Positions 1 through 5,646 of a stretch of 7,863 bases of DNA are shown here, one piece after another; the stretch's first letter is position 1, and the number at the start of each line of letters is the position of its first letter. The translations under genes and the position numbers were made by a program. This stretch comes from an uncultured Micrococcales bacterium (GTDB lineage: Bacteria > Actinomycetota > Actinomycetes > Actinomycetales > Microbacteriaceae), in assembly GCA_937919125.1 (NCBI GenBank), contig CALFOB010000126.1:1-7863 (forward strand), read 5' to 3'. Under the pieces are notes generated by a model, which saw only the letters and a list, made by a program, of their open reading frames with translations, did no database searches and was not told the origin of the DNA.

Positions 1-755
1 GTGGCGAGCTAGCTCTTGCGATTCTGGTTGAGCAGATGCGTCGTGAAGGCTATGAACTAACTGTTGGAAAGCCTCAGGTAGTTACTAAGAAGATTGATGG
101 CAAGCTACATGAGCCTGTTGAAGATCTAACTATCGATGTTCCTGAGGAGTTCCTAGGTGCTATGACCCAGCTTCTTGCCGCTCGTAAGGGCCGCATGAAG
201 AACATGGTGAATCACTCAACCGGTTGGGTTCGCATGGAGTTCCTAGTTCCATCTCGTGGACTAATTGGTTTCAGAACTGAGTTCCTAACGAGCACCAAGG
301 GAACTGGTATCGCTAACGCCATCTCAGCAGGCTACGAGCCATGGGCTGGAGAAATTGTCACTCGTATCAACGGATCTCTTGTTGCTGACCGCGCAGGTGT
401 TGCAACACCGTTCGCGATGATTGCTTTGCAAGAGCGTGGAGCATTCTTTGTTGAGCCAACCAGCGAGGTTTACGCAGGTATGGTTGTCGGTGAAAACTCT
501 AGAGCTGATGACATGGATGTGAACATCACTAAGGAAAAGAAGCTCACCAACATGCGTGCTGCCTCTAGCGATGAGTTCCAGTCACTAACCCCTCCTCGCA
601 AGCTATCTCTAGAAGAGTGTCTAGAGTTTGCTCGTGAAGACGAGTGTGTTGAGGTTACTCCTGAAGCAACCCGCATCCGCAAGGTTGAACTTGATGCCAA
701 CATCCGTGCTCGTAACACTTCTGCTAAGAAGCGTGCGAACGAGAACGCTGGCTAA
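1..755 (+). CDS. typA: GTP-binding protein TypA/BipA, 3' part (5' end outside window)
   Basis: TypA/BipA is a translational GTPase of the EF-G class that binds the ribosome and supports 50S assembly and stress or cold growth. The reading frame is open from the first complete codon at position 3, giving Gly-Glu-Leu and then MRREGYELTVGKPQV, so the Met at 36 is internal and the true start and GTPase domain lie upstream. About 250 C-terminal residues are visible. They cover the end of domain III, the EF-G-like domain V, and the family-specific C-terminal domain with GWVRMEFLVPSRGLIGFRTEF, the MVVGENSR segment, LTNMRAASSDE and LTPPRKLSLEECLEF followed by EDECVEVTPE. These last blocks distinguish TypA from EF-G and LepA. 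The end is a short, basic, low-complexity tail (NTSAKKRANENAG). It converges on the iron permease gene and ends just before a strong palindromic terminator. The identification is firm; only the N-terminus is missing. Confidence 0.97.
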   Translation, partial: GELALAILVEQMRREGYELTVGKPQVVTKKIDGKLHEPVEDLTIDVPEEFLGAMTQLLAARKGRMKNMVNHSTGWVRMEFLVPSRGLIGFRTEFLTSTKGTGIANAISAGYEPWAGEIVTRINGSLVADRAGVATPFAMIALQERGAFFVEPTSEVYAGMVVGENSRADDMDVNITKEKKLTNMRAASSDEFQSLTPPRKLSLEECLEFAREDECVEVTPEATRIRKVELDANIRARNTSAKKRANENAG

Positions 756-773
756 GCAAAGTACTTAAACGAA

Positions 774-799
774 AAATGGACCTCAATTGAGGTCCATTT
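774..799. terminator. Bidirectional intrinsic terminator (26-bp perfect palindrome)
   Basis: The arm AAATGGACCTCAA is followed directly by its exact reverse complement, giving 13 paired positions with the innermost AATT forming the loop in RNA. On the + strand it is followed by a T-rich stretch (ATTTCTCTTT). On the - strand the hairpin ends in CCATTTTTCGTTT. It sits 18 nt after the typA stop and 17 nt beyond the permease stop, so it can terminate both converging transcripts. Palindrome and T-runs are seen directly; the function is inferred. Confidence 0.9.
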
Positions 800-816
800 C
801 TCTTTAAGCTCTATTT

Positions 817-1623
817 TTAGGCAGCAACTTTCTTAGCTGGCTTTAGGTATAGGTAAGTGACCGGGATTAGGTAAGCGAACCAAACAATTGACTCCAGGAT
901 TGCAGGAGCTGATCTGAAGCTAACGGTTCCTCTAAGTAGGACATCTACGAAGCTGTCCTTAGGAATGATGCCACTTACGTCATAAGCCTTCTCAGTTAGG
1001 AATGGGAACCAACCAATTTCTTGAAGTTCATGAACTCCGTAGGCAAGGATTCCAGCAGCAACAATAATCAAGAATGCTCCGGTGTATTTGAAGAACTTGC
1101 TGATGTTTAGCTTTAGTGCCCCACGGTAAATCAGGTAGCCAAGACCTGCTGCTACTAGAAGACCTAGGGTTGCTCCTAGAACTGGGTTGGTGTCATCACC
1201 AGCAGCTCGAGATGAGCTCCATAGGAACACTGAGGTTTCAACACCTTCACGAATGACTGCGAAGAAAGCGACTCCGACAAGAGTAAATACTGAGGTTGAA
1301 GCAAGATCAATCTTTTTGTGTAGTTCACCCTTTAGGGCTCTGCTCTGCTGTGACATCCAGAAGATCATCCAGGTCACAAATACAACAGCCACGATAGAAG
1401 CAAGGCCTGCAATCATTTCGTTGATGCCCTCAGGTGCAACAGATACAAACACGGTTAGACCGACACCTACCAAGATGGAGACCAGGATGGCAGCTAATGT
1501 GCCCCAAAGTACGGCAATGGCACCTTTTTTGTTGTTTGTCTTGTTCAGGTAGGCAACTAAGATTCCTACGATTAGGGAGGCTTCTAGGCCTTCTCTTAGG
1601 CCAATTAGAAAGTTTGCGAGCAC
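817..1623 (-). CDS. efeU: FTR1/EfeU-family high-affinity iron permease
   Basis: This is a polytopic membrane protein of the oxidase-dependent iron transporter family (yeast Ftr1p, bacterial EfeU) that moves iron across the cytoplasmic membrane. The 268 residues show two hallmark iron-binding motifs: REGLE at residues 10-14 in the first membrane segment, and REGVE at 125-129 in a middle segment. The family motif HELQE is at 198-202. About seven hydrophobic segments can be read (near 4-24, 36-60, 69-92, 113-135, 146-166, 180-197 and 243-260), the family's usual number. The start is GTG, supported by AAGGAC at 1627-1632 on the minus strand, a few bases upstream. No efeO or efeB partner lies in the same transcript: typA converges downstream and a divergent gene lies upstream. 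A probable promoter and DtxR/IdeR-like iron boxes lie in front, so repression by iron is expected. The symbol rests on family motifs; substrate valence and the partner oxidase are not known from the sequence. Confidence 0.93.
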   Translation of the reverse strand: MLANFLIGLREGLEASLIVGILVAYLNKTNNKKGAIAVLWGTLAAILVSILVGVGLTVFVSVAPEGINEMIAGLASIVAVVFVTWMIFWMSQQSRALKGELHKKIDLASTSVFTLVGVAFFAVIREGVETSVFLWSSSRAAGDDTNPVLGATLGLLVAAGLGYLIYRGALKLNISKFFKYTGAFLIIVAAGILAYGVHELQEIGWFPFLTEKAYDVSGIIPKDSFVDVLLRGTVSFRSAPAILESIVWFAYLIPVTYLYLKPAKKVAA

Positions 1624-1654
1624 TTTGTCCTTTCGCGATGGTTATCAGACCATT

Positions 1655-1688
1655 CGAAGTTAGGGTTACCTAAGTAAAGATACCCTAA
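1655..1688 (-). promoter_or_regulatory. Probable DtxR/IdeR iron-box operator (two overlapping boxes)
   Basis: Read on the minus strand, 1673 down to 1655 is TTAGGTAACCCTAACTTCG. By hand it matches 15 of 19 positions of the mycobacterial IdeR consensus TWAGGTWAGSCTWACCTWA. A second, shifted box, 1688 down to 1670 (TTAGGGTATCTTTACTTAG), matches 14 of 19. The core TTAGG-N4-CCTAA at 1660-1673 (+ strand) has exactly the spacing of the IdeR half-sites. The boxes cover the -10 and the likely start of transcription of the iron permease gene, which is where an iron-dependent repressor would act. Matches are seen directly; the identity of the regulator is inferred from family knowledge. Confidence 0.68.
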
Positions 1689-1705
1689 GTTCCAAGTTAG
1701 GTCAA
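1677..1705 (-). promoter_or_regulatory. Probable promoter of the iron permease gene
   Basis: On the minus strand, TTGACC (1705-1700, 5 of 6 to the -35 consensus) is followed after exactly 17 nt by TATCTT (1682-1677, 4 of 6 to the -10 consensus). Transcription would start near 1670, leaving a leader of about 45 nt with the ribosome binding site AAGGAC. The -10 lies inside one iron box and the start region inside the other. No equally good promoter was found on the + strand for the divergent deacetylase gene. Confidence 0.62.
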
Positions 1706-1735
1706 TGGAGTGAAGAACTGAACTAAGGTTTTTCT

Positions 1736-2866
1736 ATGGCCAAACAATCCTTCAACGCTAAAAGAATCTTTTTAGTCCATGCTCACCCTGACGATGAGAG
1801 TCTTCAAACTGGGCATGTGATGGCCGATGCAGTTCTACGCGGAGCTGAAGTGTTCTTGCTTACACTCACTAGAGGTGAAAGAGGCAAGGCAAAGCTAGAA
1901 GAACTCAAAGCTTTGGAAGCTAACCCATCAGCGATGGGCACCTTTAGAGCGGGTGAACTCAAGAACGCTATGGCAGCTCTTGGAGTAAAGAACTTTAAAT
2001 TTGCTGGCACTAGAGCGTACATCGATAGTGGCATGAGAATCGGAAACCTTGGAGTTCCAACTACTCCACTAAAACTTGATCAGATGTCTTTGGCAGCTGT
2101 TTCAATACCGGTAGTTGCCGATGACATTTACCAAGCTATGGTGCAGTTCAAACCAGATGCAGTTATTACTTATAACGCCAAGGGCGGTTACGGTCACCCG
2201 GATCACAAGAAGGCTCACGATGCAACAGCCATGGCAATGCGAAGATATCGCAAAGTTGTAAAGGGCAAGAAGCCAACCTTCTGGGTAATCTCTGAACCAG
2301 GGGAGAGAGCAACAGTAAGTATCGGTGGAGAGAAGACAGCAGAACTAAAAAAGGCTGCCCTTCAAGCTCACGCAAGCCAGGTAACTACTAAGAGAGATAC
2401 CTACTCGGTTGCCTCAGGTATTGAATTTAAGTTCTCTGCACCGGAACGTCTTCGTCAGGCTAGCCCAAACTTCCTGCCTTGGTTCAAGCCTGCTTTCAAG
2501 GCACTGTTTGGCTTCCCTCTAGGAATCATTTTGGGATATGCGGGAGCACTAGTTCACAACATCGTGGCTGCCAACGAAAGACAATCTCCACTAGGTCTAT
2601 ATCTAGCTTTAGGAGCAACAGCTTCTGTTGCATATGTCCTTAGATCTTGGCGAGGATCACGAGGGGCTATCTACCTTTTGAATGCTGGAATGCTGGTTTC
2701 TATCTGGTGGCTATCTCGCAATAAGACTTTCGATGCCTTCATCGCAGATGACAAATACGGCAACAGATATGTTCTGTTTGCCATAGCGATTTGTGTGGTG
2801 GTGGCAGTATTTCCAAAAATTGAGATCGCAAAGTGGCGTGCTAGATCAAAAAGAGCCCATCTCTAG
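1736..2866 (+). CDS. PIG-L/MshB-like zinc deacetylase with C-terminal membrane domain
   Basis: Residues 1-240 are a PIG-L/LmbE-fold zinc deacetylase. AHPDDE at 16-21 gives probable zinc ligands H17 and D20 and catalytic base D19. GYGHPDH at 151-157 gives H154 and the third ligand H157. The TLTRGERG and TYNAKGGYGHPDH blocks resemble MshB, which removes acetate from GlcNAc-inositol in mycothiol synthesis, and its relative Mca, a mycothiol-conjugate amidase. Residues 256-361 add about four hydrophobic segments (near 256-278, 285-303, 309-327 and 344-361) and a basic tail, which soluble MshB lacks. The enzyme is therefore probably tethered to the membrane. The ATG has only a modest upstream AAGG (1725-1728). 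It begins a run with fdxA, dapC and gltA, and faces the iron permease across 112 bp. In M. tuberculosis mshB is followed by a separate small membrane-protein gene (Rv1171), so a fusion is plausible. MshB versus another PIG-L substrate cannot be decided here, so no symbol is given. Confidence 0.85.
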   Translation: MAKQSFNAKRIFLVHAHPDDESLQTGHVMADAVLRGAEVFLLTLTRGERGKAKLEELKALEANPSAMGTFRAGELKNAMAALGVKNFKFAGTRAYIDSGMRIGNLGVPTTPLKLDQMSLAAVSIPVVADDIYQAMVQFKPDAVITYNAKGGYGHPDHKKAHDATAMAMRRYRKVVKGKKPTFWVISEPGERATVSIGGEKTAELKKAALQAHASQVTTKRDTYSVASGIEFKFSAPERLRQASPNFLPWFKPAFKALFGFPLGIILGYAGALVHNIVAANERQSPLGLYLALGATASVAYVLRSWRGSRGAIYLLNAGMLVSIWWLSRNKTFDAFIADDKYGNRYVLFAIAICVVVAVFPKIEIAKWRARSKRAHL

Positions 2867-2904
2867 AGAGATAATTGAACCCAGGACTGAAAAGGATTAT
2901 CTAA

Positions 2905-3222
2905 TTGACTTACGTAATTGCTCTACCTTGTGTTGATGTCAAAGACAAAGCTTGCATAGCTGAATGTCCGGTTGACTGCATCTATGAAGGTGACCGCATG
3001 CTTTACATCCACCCAGATGAGTGTGTTGACTGTGGAGCTTGTGAGCCAGTATGTCCTGTAGAAGCTATCTACTACGAGGATGATCTTCCTGAGCAGTGGT
3101 CTGACTACTACAAGGCAAACGTTGAGTTCTTCAGTGTTGTTGGATCTCCTGGCGGTGCTGCTAAGACTGGTCCTATTGAAGGCGATCACGAAGTAATTAA
3201 AGCTCTACCGCCACAGGCCTAA
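2905..3222 (+). CDS. fdxA: 7Fe ferredoxin (3Fe-4S plus 4Fe-4S)
   Basis: A small soluble electron carrier of 105 residues, the usual length for actinobacterial 7Fe ferredoxins. By family pattern C9, C17 and C50 hold the 3Fe-4S cluster, while C21, C40, C43 and C46 hold the 4Fe-4S cluster. The CVDCGACEPVCP block at 40-51 is the classic C-x2-C-x2-C-x3-CP motif. C25 is an additional cysteine in the CPVDCIYEG stretch, also common in this family. The C-terminal extension from about residue 60 (EQWSDYYKANVEFF, then SPGGAAK) is typical of the Mycobacterium/Streptomyces type. The start is TTG: AAGGA at 2892-2896 lies 8 nt before it, and the resulting N-terminus MTYVIALPC matches the family. It is 38 nt after the deacetylase gene and 3 nt before dapC. 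The fdx-aminotransferase pairing also occurs in mycobacteria (fdxC-Rv1178). Its redox partner is unknown. Confidence 0.96.
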   Translation: MTYVIALPCVDVKDKACIAECPVDCIYEGDRMLYIHPDECVDCGACEPVCPVEAIYYEDDLPEQWSDYYKANVEFFSVVGSPGGAAKTGPIEGDHEVIKALPPQA

Positions 3223-3225
3223 GTC

Positions 3226-4338
3226 ATGTTTGATCGCTTGCCTGAATATCCATGGCAGAAACTAAAGCCTTTCCAAGCGATTGCTGAAAAGCATTTAGGC
3301 GGCATGGTTGACCTAAGTGTTGGATCTCCTGTTGACCCAACTCCAAAGATTATTCAAGATGCCATTAGAGATTCAACTAATGCTCCTGGTTATCCATCAA
3401 CTGCAGGCTCTCTTGAATTTAGAAATGCAGTTGCCGAATGGTTCGGCAGAAGAAGGGGAGTAACCCTAACTTCGGATCAGGTAATGCCAACTATTGGCTC
3501 TAAAGAATTCATTTCCTTCCTACCTCTGATGCTTGGTCTTGGTAAAGGCGATGTCATTGTTCAACCATCAGTTGCTTACACGGCTTATGTTGTTGGTGCT
3601 GCTTTATGCGGAGCAGAAATCATCAGTGAAGACGATCCTGCTAAATGGCCAGAGAACACCAAATTGATTTGGATCAACTCACCGGGTAACCCTGATGGTC
3701 GTGTGCTTGATGTTGATGAGATGAAAGCATGTGTTGTTAGAGCTCGTGAACTGGGAGCAGTTCTTGCAAGCGATGAATGTTACGCAGAACTTGGTTGGGG
3801 TAAGTGGGCAGAGACAAGAATTCCTTCTGTTCTAGACCCAAGAGTTTGTGGAGGTTCTTTCGAAAACCTTCTAGCAATTTACTCCTTGAGTAAGCAGTCA
3901 AACCTTGCTGGTTACCGCGCAGCATTTGCAGCAGGTCCTGAAGAACTAATCAAAGGACTTGTAAACATCAGGATGCATAGCGGACTGATCATGCCTGCAC
4001 CTGTTCAAAAGGCAGTTATTGCTGCCCTAGGTGATGAAGAGCATGTTGCTTCTGAGCGAGCTATCTATCAAAAGCGTCGTGATGTTCTACTAGAAGCAGT
4101 TAAGGCATATGGATTTGAGATAGCTGAATCTCAAGCGGGGCTTTATCTCTGGGCAACCTTGGGGGAGGACTGCTGGGTGACAGTCAAGAGGATGGCTCAT
4201 CTAGGCATCTTGGTAGTTCCAGGTGAGTTCTATGAAGCTGGGGGTAGCCAATACGTGAGGTTCTCCATCACAGCCACCGACGAGAAGATTTCTGAGGGTG
4301 CCGCTAGATTGACCAATGCTCTAGGGTTAACTCAATAG
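3226..4338 (+). CDS. dapC: Succinyldiaminopimelate aminotransferase (PLP-dependent)
   Basis: A fold-type I, class I/II aminotransferase of 370 residues. In the succinylase branch of lysine/meso-diaminopimelate synthesis it transfers the amino group from glutamate to N-succinyl-2-amino-6-ketopimelate. Visible landmarks are the NSPGNPDG block at 151-158 (N151 contacts PLP), DECY at 183-186 (D183 pairs with the PLP nitrogen, Y186), the Schiff-base lysine K223 in SLSKQSNLAGYR, R231, and the carboxylate-binding arginine R345 in YVRFS. The ATG lies 3 nt after the ferredoxin stop with no strong ribosome binding site of its own, so translation is probably coupled to fdxA. The assignment as DapC rather than a generic aminotransferase rests on overall similarity to the actinobacterial DapC subfamily (start LPEYPWQKL, SLSKQSNLAGYR) and on its position beside fdxA. 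Function within the superfamily is fairly but not completely certain. Confidence 0.9.
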   Translation: MFDRLPEYPWQKLKPFQAIAEKHLGGMVDLSVGSPVDPTPKIIQDAIRDSTNAPGYPSTAGSLEFRNAVAEWFGRRRGVTLTSDQVMPTIGSKEFISFLPLMLGLGKGDVIVQPSVAYTAYVVGAALCGAEIISEDDPAKWPENTKLIWINSPGNPDGRVLDVDEMKACVVRARELGAVLASDECYAELGWGKWAETRIPSVLDPRVCGGSFENLLAIYSLSKQSNLAGYRAAFAAGPEELIKGLVNIRMHSGLIMPAPVQKAVIAALGDEEHVASERAIYQKRRDVLLEAVKAYGFEIAESQAGLYLWATLGEDCWVTVKRMAHLGILVVPGEFYEAGGSQYVRFSITATDEKISEGAARLTNALGLTQ

Positions 4339-4362
4339 CCATTAGATACACAGGAGCAAGTT

Positions 4363-5646
4363 TTGTCAGCTGATAACAACTCGAAAGTCACCCTGAACTA
4401 CCCAGGTGGAACAGCGGAATTTCCTATTATTCAAGCCACCGATGGTGACTCTGTAATCGACTTCTCCAAGCTAAATGCCAGCACAGGCCTGAACTCTTAC
4501 GACATTGGTTTTGTAAACACAGCAAGCACACGATCAGCCATTACATATATCGATGGTGATGCAGGAATTCTTAGATACCGTGGTTATCCAATTGAGCAGC
4601 TAGCTGGAGCAAAGAGCTTTATTGAAACTGCTTACCTTTTGATTTATGGTCAACTGCCAAACGCTCAAGAACTTGGGGAGTGGGATGAGCGTCTAAGAAG
4701 ACACACATTGATTCACGAAGATCTAAAGAACATCTTCCACTCAATGCCACAATCTGCTCACCCGATGTCAGTTCTATCTGCAAGCGTGTCTGCTCTTTCA
4801 ACTTTCTACCAAGACTCACTTAACCCACACGATGATTACCAGGTTGAACTATCAACTGTTCGTCTACTTGCAAAGCTTCCTACTCTTGTTGCCTACTCAC
4901 ACAAGAACGCATTAGGACAAGCTCTTCTTTATCCAGATAACTCATTGAGCTATGTTGAGAACTTCTTGCGTATGAGCTTTGGCAACATGGCAGAGCCTTA
5001 CATTCAGAACCCAGTTATCACTAAAGCTCTAGACACTCTTCTTGTCCTGCACGCAGATCACGAACAGAACTGTTCAACATCAACTGTTCGTCTAGTTGGT
5101 TCTTCACAGGCAAACCTATTTGCTTCTGTTTCAGCTGGTGTTTCGGCTCTGTTTGGTCCGCTACACGGTGGGGCTAACGAAGCAGTTCTAGAGATGCTTG
5201 CGCACATTAGAGACTCTGGTGAATCAGTTCAGAGATTCATTGAGAGAGTCAAGAACAAGGAAGACGGCATTAAGCTAATGGGCTTTGGTCACCGTGTCTA
5301 TAAGAACATGGACCCAAGAGCAACCATCGTTAAGGCAACAGCAGATAAGGTTCTTGCGGATCTTGGCGTTAGCGATCCACTACTTGATATCGCTAAGGAA
5401 CTTGAAGCAGCAGCTCTTGCTGATGAATACTTCATCTCAAGAAAGCTTTATCCAAACGTAGACTTCTACACCGGTGTTATCTACAAGGCAATGGGATTCC
5501 CAACTCGCATGTTCACAACACTGTTTGCTATGGGACGTCTACCTGGTTGGATCGCTCACTGGCGTGAAATGAACCATGACGCATCCACCAAGATTGGCCG
5601 CCCTCAGCAGCTATACATTGGTGAGACTGTTAGGAAGCTGAACTAG
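4363..5646 (+). CDS. gltA: Citrate synthase (type II, hexameric class)
   Basis: It condenses acetyl-CoA with oxaloacetate to citrate at the entry of the TCA cycle, in the cytoplasm. The protein has 427 residues, the same length as the E. coli enzyme. The catalytic triad is visible: H268 in GPLHGGANEAV, H310 in MGFGHRVYK, and D367 in YPNVDFYTG. Other family blocks are HADHEQNCSTSTVRLVGSSQ at 230-249, and PGWIAHWREM with KIGRPQQLYIG near the C-terminus. The N-terminal beta-domain (residues 1-50, KVTLNYPGG then IDFSKLNASTGL) is typical of type II enzymes, which can be NADH-sensitive; that property cannot be read here. The start is TTG with a strong AGGAG at 4352-4356, 6 nt upstream. It is 24 nt after dapC and probably the last gene of the run. 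Its last five codons and stop overlap the convergent MFS gene, and no convincing terminator hairpin follows. Confidence 0.97.
   Translation: MSADNNSKVTLNYPGGTAEFPIIQATDGDSVIDFSKLNASTGLNSYDIGFVNTASTRSAITYIDGDAGILRYRGYPIEQLAGAKSFIETAYLLIYGQLPNAQELGEWDERLRRHTLIHEDLKNIFHSMPQSAHPMSVLSASVSALSTFYQDSLNPHDDYQVELSTVRLLAKLPTLVAYSHKNALGQALLYPDNSLSYVENFLRMSFGNMAEPYIQNPVITKALDTLLVLHADHEQNCSTSTVRLVGSSQANLFASVSAGVSALFGPLHGGANEAVLEMLAHIRDSGESVQRFIERVKNKEDGIKLMGFGHRVYKNMDPRATIVKATADKVLADLGVSDPLLDIAKELEAAALADEYFISRKLYPNVDFYTGVIYKAMGFPTRMFTTLFAMGRLPGWIAHWREMNHDASTKIGRPQQLYIGETVRKLN

Noticed and set aside
36..38. ATG at 36 as the typA start
   Set aside because: The frame is open upstream to position 3 and encodes conserved TypA residues (GEL then ALAILVEQ), so this Met is internal.
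1187..1552. 121-codon open frame on the + strand inside the iron permease gene
   Set aside because: Antisense shadow of a well-supported membrane protein; its translation shows no family motif and it has no ribosome binding site.
2860..2869. 10-bp palindrome TCTCTAGAGA at the end of the deacetylase gene
   Set aside because: No loop and no T-run, so it is not a terminator; likely chance in a sequence rich in CTAG.
2875..2903. Possible fdxA promoter: TTGAAC, 17 nt, TATCTA
   Set aside because: The -10 would overlap the spacing between the ribosome binding site and the TTG start, placing transcription start after the start codon. The good ribosome binding site argues for an upstream transcript.
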